From: JAPLSN01 sp964482955
GTDB lineage: Bacteria; Spirochaetota; Spirochaetia; Treponematales; UBA12059
Assembly: GCA_964482955.1 (NCBI GenBank)
Contig: CAYZZW010000002.1
Span: 1 to 64,000 of the forward strand
Direction: 5' to 3'
Length of the DNA stretch: 64,000 nucleotides
The notes under the pieces were generated by a model, which was not told the DNA's origin, did no database searches, and was given only the letters and a program-made list of their open reading frames with translations. The translations under genes and the position numbers were made by a program. The first letter of the stretch is position 1; each line of letters starts with the position of its first letter. Shown in pieces: positions 1-7,896 of the stretch.

Positions 1-1
1 C

Positions 2-169
2 ATGACTCCCTGCCGGGCCTGCGCCATGATGATCATCAATTGCGGGATCACGCGGGTCGTCGCGGAGCGGAAGTACCATGACGCGACCGAGAGCGAGGGG
101 ATGTTCAAGGCGGCCGGCGTGACGCTCGAATACGTCGAGGATCGGGTGGAATCCTATGACCGGCAATGA
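2..169 (+). CDS. dCMP deaminase / ComEB family, C-terminal fragment
   Basis: Only the last 55 codons are in the window; the gene starts upstream. The visible part carries the zinc-binding pair TPCRACAMMI (PCxxC) followed by the family pattern 'IINCGITRVV', typical of deoxycytidylate deaminases and the related ComE protein 2. These enzymes deaminate dCMP to dUMP for dTMP synthesis. The catalytic HAE motif lies outside the window, so activity cannot be judged. The gene ends in TGA at 167-169, 54 bases before the next gene. Confidence 0.8.
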   Translation: MTPCRACAMMIINCGITRVVAERKYHDATESEGMFKAAGVTLEYVEDRVESYDRQ

Positions 170-189
170 AAATCGGATCCTCTGTCCCC

Positions 190-218
190 TTGCTCATCGT
201 CGGCCCTTGATTTACTTT
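190..218 (+). promoter_or_regulatory. Candidate promoter, leaderless start of the YmdB-like gene
   Basis: TTGCTC (190-195), a 17-base spacer and TACTTT (213-218) end five bases before the GTG at 224. No purine-rich ribosome site precedes that codon, which fits a leaderless transcript. Confidence 0.4.
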
Positions 219-223
219 TAATC

Positions 224-1087
224 GTGGGTACGAGAATTCTCTACGTAGGCGAAGTGGTCGGCAGGGCAGGCATCTTCGCGCTCAAGAAGATGCTGCCGGC
301 CCTCAAGCGCGATCTGCGCGTCGATTTCACCATCGCCTGCGCGGACGGGGTGACGGGCGGGGCGGGCGTCGGGAAGGCGCATTCCGTCTATCTCCGGAAG
401 CTCGGGGTGGAAGCCGCTACGACGGGCGAGTGCGCCTTCTACAAGAAGGACATCGTCGAGCAGTTTCCCAAGGCTCCGTGGATGCTCCGACCCGCCAACT
501 ATCCGCAGGGCGTGCCCGGGCGCGGCTATCGGATCTACCGCGCGTCGGAGCCGAGCGACGGCGGGAAGCCTCAGGCGGTCGCGGTGATCCAGTTGCTCGG
601 CCAGTCGGGATTCACGCGGGTGCACCTGGCGAATCCCTTCCTGGTCCTCGGGGACATCCTCGAGCGGATCAAGCGCGACCTGCGAGACGAGCCGCGCAAG
701 GCAATCGTGCTCGATTTCCACGCGGCCACCACCGCGGAGAAGCGCACGATGTTCGCGTGGGCGGACGGGCTCGTGAGCGCGGCGATCGGCTCGCACTGCC
801 GGACCCTGACGGCCGACGCCGCGGTGTCGCCCAAGGGCACCGCGACCATCACCGACGCAGGCCGGACGGGCAGCCTCATGTCGGTGGGCGGGATGGATAC
901 GGCCACGCGGATACGCGAGTACGTGACGGGCGTGCCCGAATGGGCCAAGGACGCCGTGGACGGCCTCGAGCTCCAGGGCGTGCTGGTGGAGACCGACGAC
1001 GAAGGCCGGGCCGTCTCCGTGGAGACGATCCGGAAGCGCTGCGAGGAGGTGTTCCATGATCGAGCGGGGAATAGTGACGAAGCGTGA
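224..1087 (+). CDS. YmdB/TIGR00282-like metallophosphoesterase homologue with substituted metal ligands
   Basis: The 287-residue protein aligns end to end with YmdB-type 2',3'-cyclic-nucleotide phosphodiesterases: conserved LRPANYP, PGRGY, DFHAATTAEK and PKGTATITDAGRTG blocks. Nearly all the dinuclear-metal residues differ. The family Asp8 is Glu10, the GEN pair is Asp41-Gly42, the GNH pair (which carries the catalytic His) is Glu69-Cys70, and the last HxH is HCR. Only the DFH histidine and the first His of HxH remain. The fold should be preserved, but ordinary two-metal hydrolysis is doubtful. The GTG start is chosen because it gives the expected N-terminus and a promoter lies just upstream. 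The last 32 bases overlap the RseC-like gene, suggesting coupled translation. Confidence 0.8.
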   Translation: MGTRILYVGEVVGRAGIFALKKMLPALKRDLRVDFTIACADGVTGGAGVGKAHSVYLRKLGVEAATTGECAFYKKDIVEQFPKAPWMLRPANYPQGVPGRGYRIYRASEPSDGGKPQAVAVIQLLGQSGFTRVHLANPFLVLGDILERIKRDLRDEPRKAIVLDFHAATTAEKRTMFAWADGLVSAAIGSHCRTLTADAAVSPKGTATITDAGRTGSLMSVGGMDTATRIREYVTGVPEWAKDAVDGLELQGVLVETDDEGRAVSVETIRKRCEEVFHDRAGNSDEA

Positions 1088-1505
1088 AGGTTCCGCCCTG
1101 ACCGTCCGGCTCGAGATGTCGGACCATTGCGAAGGCTGCGCGGCGGGCCAGGCCTGCTCGTCGGGCAAGAACGAGATCGACGTGTGGGATCGCAACGGCG
1201 TCGACCCCGCGGTCGGCGACAGCGTGGAAGTGCTCGTGACGACGCGTCAGCAGCTCGAAGGCGCGGTGCTTCTCGTCCTCGTGCCCGTCGTCCTCTTTTT
1301 CGCGGGCTACGGCGCCGGCCACCTGCTCTTTCTCGGGCTCGGGGAAGGTCCCGCGATCGCGGGCGGCGTGATCGGCATTCTCGCGGGACTCCTCGTCGCG
1401 ACTCTCGTGGACCGAGGCCGCAAGCGCGAAGCCATGCCATACGTGCTCAGGAAGGTCGTCGCCGTCGACGGCACGGTTCCCGACGAGGAATACAACCAGC
1501 CCTGA
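1056..1505 (+). CDS. RseC/MucC-family membrane protein (SoxR-reducing system type)
   Basis: A 149-residue protein with the family layout. A short N-terminal cytoplasmic domain holds a cysteine cluster (Cys25, Cys28, Cys34 in HCEGCAAGQAC), followed by two membrane segments at about residues 68-88 and 92-115 and a short basic tail. RseC-type proteins sit with Rnf or SoxR-reducing systems and are thought to handle redox or Fe-S signals; no rnf genes are in the window. The start lies inside the 3' end of the preceding gene and is preceded by GCGAGGAGGT. A strong terminator follows the stop. Confidence 0.75.
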   Translation: MIERGIVTKREGSALTVRLEMSDHCEGCAAGQACSSGKNEIDVWDRNGVDPAVGDSVEVLVTTRQQLEGAVLLVLVPVVLFFAGYGAGHLLFLGLGEGPAIAGGVIGILAGLLVATLVDRGRKREAMPYVLRKVVAVDGTVPDEEYNQP

Positions 1506-1530
1506 TTCGGGATTCCCGGCCCCGAAACGG

Positions 1531-1559
1531 AACGGCCGCCCGACAGGGCGGCCGTTTTT
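1531..1559 (+). terminator. Rho-independent terminator
   Basis: AACGGCCGCCC, a GACA loop and GGGCGGCCGTT are followed by TTTTT. The site ends the YmdB-RseC operon just before the convergent LUD gene. Confidence 0.85.
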
Positions 1560-1582
1560 CATGCGCGAATGCCTCGTGAGGA

Positions 1583-2224
1583 TCAGTAGCCGAGCTGTTC
1601 CCCCACGACGATGACGGTGAAATCGGACGCGGCGGGTTTCCTCCGGATGATCTGGTAGATCCGGCAGATCCGCGAATCGGCGTCGCAGTCCATGCACACG
1701 CCCGTCTTCACGCAGGGATTCGTCTTGTCGAGTCGCTTGTTGTTCATCGGGCTCGCGTACTGCTCGATGCGGGCGAAGGCTTCGTCCAGGTCGGCGACGA
1801 TCTTGTTGACGCCCACGACGACGACGGTCTTCGTGGGGCCGAAGGAGAGGGCGGCCACGCGGTTGCCGTTCCCGTCCACGTTGACGAGGTCGCCTTCGAG
1901 GGTCGCGGCGTTCGCGCTCGACATGAAGAGGTCGCAGGTGAGCTGGCTGAGCCGCGTCTCCTTGCGCTGGGCGTCCGTGAGGCCGGGGGCGTTGTGGTCG
2001 AGCAGGACGGCGCCCGCTTCCTTGAGCTTCGCCTTGATGCCGAGGGCGTCGAGCGTCATCGATCCCCCGAAGCCGACCCTCGTCCCCGCCTTCACGTACG
2101 ACAGGATCTTGGCGTTCGCCTGTTCGGGCGTTTCGACGTAGTGCGCGTCGAAGCCGTTTTTCTTGAGCGCCTTGACGAGCCCCTCTCCGAGGGCCGCGGC
2201 GTGCCAGGTGACGACGGGATTCAT
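1583..2224 (-). CDS. LUD-domain (lactate utilization, DUF162) protein
   Basis: This 213-residue protein begins MNPVVTWHAA and matches the LutC/YkgG-type LUD fold (VGFGGSMTLDALGI, DLFMSSANAATLEGDLVNVDG split over the middle, VVVGVNKIV). Its C-terminus holds a four-cysteine cluster (PCVKTGVCMDCDADSRIC) as in the stand-alone 'lactate utilization protein' branch of anaerobes. The LutA and LutB partners are not nearby, so an actual role in lactate oxidation is unproven. The start is set by AAGGAGG seven bases upstream of the ATG. It is downstream of, and co-oriented with, the cyclase, separated by a GC hairpin. Confidence 0.8.
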   Translation of the reverse strand: MNPVVTWHAAALGEGLVKALKKNGFDAHYVETPEQANAKILSYVKAGTRVGFGGSMTLDALGIKAKLKEAGAVLLDHNAPGLTDAQRKETRLSQLTCDLFMSSANAATLEGDLVNVDGNGNRVAALSFGPTKTVVVVGVNKIVADLDEAFARIEQYASPMNNKRLDKTNPCVKTGVCMDCDADSRICRIYQIIRRKPAASDFTVIVVGEQLGY

Positions 2225-2264
2225 GGATGGCCTCCTTGCGATTCGATGGCGTTGTGATCGGTTC

Positions 2265-2293
2265 AGGCTACCGTTTTCGCGTGGTTCGCTCAA
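2265..2293 (-). promoter_or_regulatory. Candidate promoter of the LUD gene
   Basis: On the minus strand TTGAGC, a 17-base spacer and TAGCCT lie about 40 bases upstream of the start. The -10 matches the consensus at three positions only. Confidence 0.4.
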
Positions 2294-2298
2294 GCGAT

Positions 2299-2328
2299 CG
2301 CCGCGGCCGGCGGGGGCCGGCCGCGGCG
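2299..2328 (-). terminator. GC-rich hairpin after the cyclase gene
   Basis: A 13-base perfect stem (2299-2311 with 2316-2328) abuts the cyclase stop codon. There is no T-run, so it may be a mRNA-stabilising hairpin and not a true intrinsic terminator. Confidence 0.5.
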
Positions 2329-4383
2329 TCATTCGTCGATCGTGGAGCCGATTTCCGGTTCGACGGGGCGCGTGATGAGGTCGATGTAGTAACGGAGCGC
2401 GGGATCCTTGGGCGACTTCGCCGCGAGGTCCCGGAATTCGCGCAGGGCGCCCAGATGGTCGCCCGAGTCGTACAGCGCCACGGCGCGCTCGAAGCGCGTC
2501 TTGAGCGCGATCTTGGGCTTGTTTTCGGCCAGTTCGGGGTCGTCGATGATCTCGTAGATCGGGACGGCGCTCGATTTTCCGCGGACGGCCGCCCGGCCGA
2601 GGTACCGGATCTCGTAGCGTTCCCGGGCCTTCGGGATCTTGTCGATGGTCTGGCCGCTCGCGAGGATGGGGACGCGGAACACCTTCGTCAGGCTCTCGAG
2701 CCGCGACGCGACGTTGACGACGTCCGAGATGACGGTGGTGTCCATGCGGTGCGGCTCGCCGATGGTGCCGAGCATGAGGCTCCCGGAGTGGATGCCGATC
2801 CCCGTGTCGATGGCGGGGTAGCCGGCCCGGACGCGGCCTTCGTTGTAGAGCCTGAGGACTTTCCGCATTTCGATGGCCGCGTCTATCGCGTTTTCGGGCG
2901 CTTCGGGGAACAGGGACATGAGCGCGTCGCCGACGTACTTGTCGACGATGCCCTTGCGCTCGCGGACGACGGGAACGATGCGCGAGAGATAGCTGTTGAT
3001 GAAGGTGAAATTCTCCGCGGGCGACATCGTTTCCGACATCGAGGTGAAGCTGCGGATGTCGGAGAAGAGGATCGTCATCTCCTTGAGCACCTGGTCGCCC
3101 AGCTTGATCTCGAGAATGCTCTCCTTGCCGAGGAAGCGCAGGAACTCCTGCGGGACGAAGCGCGAGAACGCGGAGTTCGTCCGGAACAGCTCGTCCTTCT
3201 TCGCCTCGATCTGGATCGAGTAGTCCTCGAGGGCGTTGAAGGCCTTGGCGGAGCGTATCGCGAGCGAGACGAACAGCGACACGTCCATCGCGAAGAAGCC
3301 GATGCCCTCGAGCCACGCGAAAGGCTCGAGTCCCATGAAGTTGTAGATGATGTCGTAAATCGAGAGGGTGATCGCGACGAGCGCCCCGACGAGGATGGGG
3401 ATCGCGTTCGAATCGCCGCGGATGGTCGCGCGCACGATGACGTACAGCGAGAAGAGGATGGACGCCATCACGACGCCGAGCATGATCTGGAACCGCGAAA
3501 GGAGCGCCGTCTCGTCCGGCGAGACGAGGATCCACAGCGCGAAGGCGCCTGAAACGGCGAGGTTGACGGCCTTGAGGACGGCGTTGTCGTGGAGGCCGAA
3601 GTACTTGACGCAGAACAGGAGGAAGAACGCGACGGACATGCCGAGCGCGGCTTTCGACAGCGGGCGCATGATCCAGGCGTCCACGGCCATGTGCGGCGAT
3701 CCCATCTCGTAGAAGTACAGCGCCATGAGGATGGACGTGACGGCGAAGAGGAGCGCGGACGTCTCCTTCCTCCGGTACAGGAACTGGAGGACGAAGAACA
3801 TCCCCGCGAAGAGGTTGATCGCCGCGAAGACGTAGTAGAGCCGCGTGTTGAAGAGTTCGGACACGTCCTTTTCGAAGGCGATGGCCGCGTCGCCGCCGAT
3901 CGTCGCGCGCGGAAGCGGGAACGACGAGCCGCGATACGCCGCCCGCACGGCGAGGACGTTGCGCGCCCCGTGCGCGAGTAGGCCTTCGGGCACGAGGAAG
4001 TCGACGGGATCGGAAATGGGAACGTAGTAGTCCGGCGGGTAGCTGCCGCGCGTCGCTACGAGCGAGCCGTTCACGTAGAACTCCGAGGGGCAGGGGAACT
4101 TGCCGAGGAACGCGTAGAGCCTCGATCCGCGGAGCGCTTCGGACGGCGCGAATTCCGTCCGGAGCCAGACGTAGCCGGACGCGTCGACGGACACCCGGTC
4201 GCCGGGGGCGATCCGCTTCCACGTCGCGTCGTCGAAGGCGGGATCGGCGCGGGCCGGATCGTCGCCGGGCGCGTATTTCCATTGGAAGAGTTCGGTCGGC
4301 TTGTCGAGTCGGTCGATGTCGACGCCGAACGCCAGCGTCGCCGCGGCGACGATAAGGAAGAAGAAGGCCCCGATTTTTCGCAT
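2329..4383 (-). CDS. Membrane adenylate cyclase with 7TM-DISM sensor
   Basis: The 684-residue protein has an N-terminal signal or anchor, an extracytoplasmic domain like 7TMR-DISM extracellular region 2 (about residues 25-165), seven predicted membrane helices (about 180-395) and a class III cyclase domain (about 430-610). Both metal Asp residues are visible (FSDIRSFTSM and DKYVGDALMSLF). The Lys of DKYVGD and the Asp of ISDVVNVASRLE are the adenine-specifying pair, and the Asn/Arg of NVASRLE are the transition-state pair, so ATP is the likely substrate. A short TPR-like tail follows. The ATG at 4383 is favoured over one eight codons upstream because the promoter -10 ends six bases before it. 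The sensed ligand is unknown. Confidence 0.85.
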   Translation of the reverse strand: MRKIGAFFFLIVAAATLAFGVDIDRLDKPTELFQWKYAPGDDPARADPAFDDATWKRIAPGDRVSVDASGYVWLRTEFAPSEALRGSRLYAFLGKFPCPSEFYVNGSLVATRGSYPPDYYVPISDPVDFLVPEGLLAHGARNVLAVRAAYRGSSFPLPRATIGGDAAIAFEKDVSELFNTRLYYVFAAINLFAGMFFVLQFLYRRKETSALLFAVTSILMALYFYEMGSPHMAVDAWIMRPLSKAALGMSVAFFLLFCVKYFGLHDNAVLKAVNLAVSGAFALWILVSPDETALLSRFQIMLGVVMASILFSLYVIVRATIRGDSNAIPILVGALVAITLSIYDIIYNFMGLEPFAWLEGIGFFAMDVSLFVSLAIRSAKAFNALEDYSIQIEAKKDELFRTNSAFSRFVPQEFLRFLGKESILEIKLGDQVLKEMTILFSDIRSFTSMSETMSPAENFTFINSYLSRIVPVVRERKGIVDKYVGDALMSLFPEAPENAIDAAIEMRKVLRLYNEGRVRAGYPAIDTGIGIHSGSLMLGTIGEPHRMDTTVISDVVNVASRLESLTKVFRVPILASGQTIDKIPKARERYEIRYLGRAAVRGKSSAVPIYEIIDDPELAENKPKIALKTRFERAVALYDSGDHLGALREFRDLAAKSPKDPALRYYIDLITRPVEPEIGSTIDE

Positions 4384-4389
4384 GATCCT

Positions 4390-4418
4390 ACGATAGTAGG
4401 ATGCCACGGCGCGGTCAA
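4390..4418 (-). promoter_or_regulatory. Promoter of the cyclase gene, probably leaderless
   Basis: Minus strand TTGACC, a 17-base spacer and TATCGT, then six bases to the ATG. The -10 sits in the loop and right arm of an inverted repeat (ATCCTAC/GTAGGAT, 4385-4402), which could be an operator. Confidence 0.6.
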
Positions 4419-4436
4419 GGTCGGGACGGGCGGAGG

Positions 4437-4511
4437 GTAGCCCGGATTTCCCGTGGCGAAATCGGGCAACGTCTGAACCGAGCGCGGCGGAGCGTGGGGA
4501 ATCCGGGCTAC
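4437..4511. repeat. Dispersed palindromic repeat, copy 1
   Basis: Arms of 16 bases (4437-4452 and 4496-4511, one mismatch) begin GTAGCCCGGATT. Read on the minus strand the right half continues into the CACGCTCCGCC core found again at 13311 and 15491. The repeat supplies the stop codon of the TPR gene and may act as a terminator. Confidence 0.65.
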
Positions 4512-6226
4512 GGCAGGGCGACGCCCTTCAGCATGAGTTCGTTGCGCCGCCTCGCGAGATCCGCGTCGGCGGGGGCGAGCGACAGCGCGAGCTTGAGGTA
4601 AAAGCGCGCCTGCTTGTAGTCGCCGCGTTTGTAATACAGGTCGTACAGCGCCGTCAGCGACTCGAGGTTCTCGATGTTCTCGATGAGCGATGCCCGGAGC
4701 GTGGCGATCGCCGCGTCGTCGGTGGCCTGGAGGAAGCTCTGGATGTACAGGAGTTCGGACCTGAAGCGGGGCGTGCCCCCCGAGGCGAGGAGCCGGGAGA
4801 CGAGCTCGGCCCCGGCTTTCCGGTCCTTCCGGTCGATGACGAGGACGCGGGCCCACGCGGCCGCGGCCTGTTCGTCGGCCGGGGCTTCGGCGAACCACGC
4901 TTGGGCTTCGCGCGCGGCTTCGTCGAGGCGGCCCGCGCCGCGGTAGACCATGAAGGCGATCCGGCGGTTTTTCCACTCCGGTTTCGCCTCGCGCAGGCGG
5001 TCGAGCCTGCCGGCCGCCGCCGTCCAGTCGCGGAGCCGGACGTCCTCGTCGAGGAGGACGGCGAGGGCGTTCGCGTCGGCGGGATTCGTGGCGAAGAGGC
5101 GGGCGGCGAGGGCGAGGGCTTCGGTCCGTTCTTCCCGCGAACCCTTGGCGAGGGCGGCCGCCAGCTCGGATTCGATTTCCGCGTCGCCCGGGTACAGGGA
5201 CGCCGCCTTGCGGAGCGTCTTGACCGCGTCGTCGCGCCGATCGAGCCCGTAGTGGTAGTTCCGCGCGCGGAGGAGCAGGAAGGCCCGGTCGTTCGGGCGG
5301 ACGTTCGCGTAGGCGTCGAGGAGCGGCTGGGCCTGCCGGTACAGACCCTGTCGGTACAGGATGTCGGCGCGGATCAGCACCAGTTCGTAGGCGTAGGGGT
5401 CCTGCGCGAGGGCATCCGTGGCGACGGGCAGCGCCTCGTCGTAGCGGCCGGCCAGATGCAGGGCGCGGGCCTTGAGCGTGCGCCACGCGATGGCCTGGCC
5501 GAATTCCTTTTCGAGGATCGACAGGACGTCCAGGGAGCCGCCGGCGTCCCGGAGCCCGAGTTTCACGCGGGCGAGGCCGAACAGCGCCGGGTAGCATTCG
5601 GTCGACGCCTGGTATGCGGCGGTGAACGCCCGCTCGGCTGCGCCGTAGTCGCTCCGCCGCTCGGCGACGACGCCCATGGCCAGTTCCGCGACCGCGGACG
5701 AGGCGCCGAAGGCGCGGAAGCGCTCGGCCGCCCGCTCGACGGCGCGCATGGCGGACTCGCCGTCGGCACGGAAGGCGGCGAGCGTGGCGAGGAAGTCGAA
5801 GAACGGTCCCTGGGACTCGATGGCGTCTGGGCGGCCCATGCGGACCGCGGCGATCGCTTTGGCGACGGGGTGCGACTGGGAAGGAGGGGCGTCCTGGTCC
5901 GCAGGGGCGGACAACTCGGGGTAGACGACCCGGATCGTCTCGTAGGCCGCGTAGGCGTAGGCCGCGGCGTCGTCCTTCGCGAGCAGCTTCGATTCCCGCG
6001 AGAGGCGCACGGCCTCCGCGAGGGTCGACGGGGCTCCGCGCTCGATGAGGCGCTCGATCTCGGAGCGCTCGGCGACGGCCTTGTCGGCCTGGTTCGGGGC
6101 GGAGAGCGCCGTGCCCGCCGCTCCCCCGGGGACGGGGGCGGGCGTCCCGGCGCAGGCGCCGAGCAGCGCCGCCAGGGCGCAGGCGGGCGCCGCGGCCCGC
6201 CTCCGGCGGCGCTTAGAAGTCCTCAT
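4508..6226 (-). CDS. TPR-repeat lipoprotein
   Basis: This 572-residue protein has a strongly basic N-terminus (MRTSKRRRRRAAA), a short hydrophobic stretch and a lipobox ending LLGAC. The rest is alanine-rich helical repeats typical of tetratricopeptide or tetratricopeptide-like solenoids (for example AERAFTAAYQAS, AQPLLDAYANVRP, ARFYLKLALSLAPADADL). Such lipoproteins usually scaffold envelope complexes; no enzymatic motif is visible. The start overlaps the stop of the upstream membrane-protein gene by four bases (ATGA), so the two are translationally coupled. The stop codon lies inside a dispersed palindromic repeat. Confidence 0.75.
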   Translation of the reverse strand: MRTSKRRRRRAAAPACALAALLGACAGTPAPVPGGAAGTALSAPNQADKAVAERSEIERLIERGAPSTLAEAVRLSRESKLLAKDDAAAYAYAAYETIRVVYPELSAPADQDAPPSQSHPVAKAIAAVRMGRPDAIESQGPFFDFLATLAAFRADGESAMRAVERAAERFRAFGASSAVAELAMGVVAERRSDYGAAERAFTAAYQASTECYPALFGLARVKLGLRDAGGSLDVLSILEKEFGQAIAWRTLKARALHLAGRYDEALPVATDALAQDPYAYELVLIRADILYRQGLYRQAQPLLDAYANVRPNDRAFLLLRARNYHYGLDRRDDAVKTLRKAASLYPGDAEIESELAAALAKGSREERTEALALAARLFATNPADANALAVLLDEDVRLRDWTAAAGRLDRLREAKPEWKNRRIAFMVYRGAGRLDEAAREAQAWFAEAPADEQAAAAWARVLVIDRKDRKAGAELVSRLLASGGTPRFRSELLYIQSFLQATDDAAIATLRASLIENIENLESLTALYDLYYKRGDYKQARFYLKLALSLAPADADLARRRNELMLKGVALP

Positions 6227-6780
6227 CGGGATTCCCCGCGCGGGCGGGCGAAGCGGGCGCGGTTGCGGGCGTACATGACGAAGAGGATGGCGGCGCCGAT
6301 CACGAAGACGAGCGGCCACCAGACCATGATGAAGCGCTTGAATCCGATGTCGACGAGCCGGAAGGAAAACAGCGAGAAAAAGCCGCTGAGCAGGACGAAG
6401 AGGAGGGAGGGAACGACGAACGAGGCGCGCGGCGTTTTCGTCCGCCGGATGCCGGTGCAGGCGAGGGCGACGCCGAAATCGGCCATGAAGAGCGGCCACG
6501 CCTGGGCTACGGTCCAGCCCGCGGCGTACATCAGCACGAGGACGAGCCCGCCGATCGCGAGCGCCATGCCGGCGAAGAAGAGCGGCGAACGTTTCCGGAG
6601 CGAGATTGCCGCGTAGACGAGGAACACGCCGACGGCGGTCATCGCCAGGGGCCACACCTCGAAGCCGCGGTTCAGGATGCCGGTCGTGACGGTGAGGAAG
6701 GCCGCCCCGACGAGGAGGGTCCCCACGGCGCCCATGAAGAGGAAGTCGGGATATTTGGGAAAACTCGATTTCATGCCCAT
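6223..6780 (-). CDS. Multi-pass membrane protein, LiaF/DUF5668-like topology
   Basis: The 185-residue protein has about six hydrophobic helices in three hairpins. It contains repeated 'hairpin + Trp-Pro' patterns (FEVWPLAMTAVG, AQAWPLFMADFG, IMVWWPLVFVIG) reminiscent of LiaI/LiaF-type or DUF5668 transmembrane domains. No function can be assigned. The ATG at 6780 (MGMKSSFPK) is preferred because a near-consensus promoter ends exactly seven bases before it and no ribosome site is present. The start codons at 6783 and 6774 are alternatives. It heads a two-gene operon with the TPR lipoprotein. Confidence 0.6.
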   Translation of the reverse strand: MGMKSSFPKYPDFLFMGAVGTLLVGAAFLTVTTGILNRGFEVWPLAMTAVGVFLVYAAISLRKRSPLFFAGMALAIGGLVLVLMYAAGWTVAQAWPLFMADFGVALACTGIRRTKTPRASFVVPSLLFVLLSGFFSLFSFRLVDIGFKRFIMVWWPLVFVIGAAILFVMYARNRARFARPRGESR

Positions 6781-6787
6781 CATGACC

Positions 6788-6816
6788 AGTATACCGACAC
6801 GCCGTCGGCTTGCCAA
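6788..6816 (-). promoter_or_regulatory. Divergent promoter, minus-strand arm
   Basis: TTGGCA, a 17-base spacer and TATACT, then seven bases to the ATG at 6780. Its -35 shares the bases TGCCA with the -35 of the opposite promoter. Confidence 0.75.
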
Positions 6817-6839
6817 CGGAAATCAATGGATGGTATCAT
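6810..6839 (+). promoter_or_regulatory. Divergent promoter, plus-strand arm
   Basis: TTGCCA, an 18-base spacer and TATCAT, then seven bases to the ATG at 6847. The two divergent -35 hexamers overlap on the same TTGCCAA, so polymerase can probably occupy only one at a time. Confidence 0.7.
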
Positions 6840-6846
6840 CGCGCCC

Positions 6847-7896
6847 ATGTCCCGCAGCCGTTTCACGCCCGCCGTCGCCCTGGCGCTCGCGGTCCTGCTC
6901 GTCGCCTGCGACGCCACGGGCGGGTATTACGCTTCCGGAAACGACGCGGACCGGGACAAGCTCCGCCAGCTGTCGCGCCTGCTCGACGACGGAAGCGTCG
7001 AGGGCCCCGAGCGCTTCGCCGTGGTCCAGGAAATCGCCCGGAGCTACCTGTCGCGGGCGGAGTACGGCCGGCTCGTCAACTTCCTCGACGAGTACGTAGG
7101 CGCGAATCCGGACGATCCCTACAACGCCTACAACCTCTACACGATCGCCCACGCCTACCTGGCGATGGATTCGAAGCCGATCGCCGCGCTCTATTTCGAC
7201 CGCATCGTGAAGAATTTCCCCGATCTCGTCGTGAAGGGCGAATCCATCCACCGAAACTGCCTCCGCGAGCTCATCGCCTCGGCGGGCGATCCGGGGCGCC
7301 GCATCGGCTACCGCCGAGAGCTCATCGCGCGCTTCCCCGAAGGCGTCGACCTCGGGAGCGAGTACTTCATGCTCGGCATGGATTACGAGGCGATCGGCGA
7401 GTGGGCGGAAGCCATCGAGGCGTACCGCAAGTACCTGCCGTACTTCGGCAGCCCCGTCCCCGGCCACGCGGACGCCTTCACGCACGCGCGCAACATGGTC
7501 GAGCTGGCCAATTCCCCCAAGGACTGGACGTTCGAAACGCTGCCCGAGCTCGTGAAGGCCGTGCGCGAGGCGCTCGCCTCGGGCTCGGCGGCCCGGCTGT
7601 CGCGCCTCCGCGCCAAGGTGGGCTTCTTCGCCATGTCGTGGTACCAGGACCAGAACGACGGCTCGAGCCGCGTCGTGTTCGACTTTTCGCCGTTCATGGG
7701 CGGCCAACCCATCTCGTCGTCGCCGACGCTCGAGTCCAACTCGAATTCGACCGAAGGTTATTTGAGGACTTGGGGATGGACCGACCGTTCGATGGGCTGG
7801 GTGTTCTACTTCCGCAAGATCAACTTCCCCGCGGATCCGGAAATCCACGGCCGCTGGGAATGGGCCGGCATCTACTACGGGGAGCGTATCGAATGA
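6847..7896 (+). CDS. Lipoprotein with TPR-like helical repeats
   Basis: A 349-residue protein with a signal peptide ending in a lipobox (LLVACDATGG). It has helical repeats at about residues 30-220 (YLSRAEYGRLVNFLDEY, AHAYLAMDSKPIAALYFDRI, GEWAEAIEAYRKYLP) and a C-terminal beta-rich segment ending in GWVFYFRKINFP and WEWAGIYYGERIE. It is the first gene of a three-gene operon with a lytic transglycosylase and a secreted protein, each overlapping the next by ATGA. A role in envelope or peptidoglycan maintenance is an inference from that context. The ATG at 6847 follows the promoter by seven bases. Confidence 0.7.
   Translation: MSRSRFTPAVALALAVLLVACDATGGYYASGNDADRDKLRQLSRLLDDGSVEGPERFAVVQEIARSYLSRAEYGRLVNFLDEYVGANPDDPYNAYNLYTIAHAYLAMDSKPIAALYFDRIVKNFPDLVVKGESIHRNCLRELIASAGDPGRRIGYRRELIARFPEGVDLGSEYFMLGMDYEAIGEWAEAIEAYRKYLPYFGSPVPGHADAFTHARNMVELANSPKDWTFETLPELVKAVREALASGSAARLSRLRAKVGFFAMSWYQDQNDGSSRVVFDFSPFMGGQPISSSPTLESNSNSTEGYLRTWGWTDRSMGWVFYFRKINFPADPEIHGRWEWAGIYYGERIE

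Noticed and set aside
2227..3552. Long plus-strand reading frame opposite the cyclase gene
   Set aside because: Asp/Arg/Glu-rich composition typical of antisense frames in GC-rich DNA; the minus frame has clear cyclase motifs.
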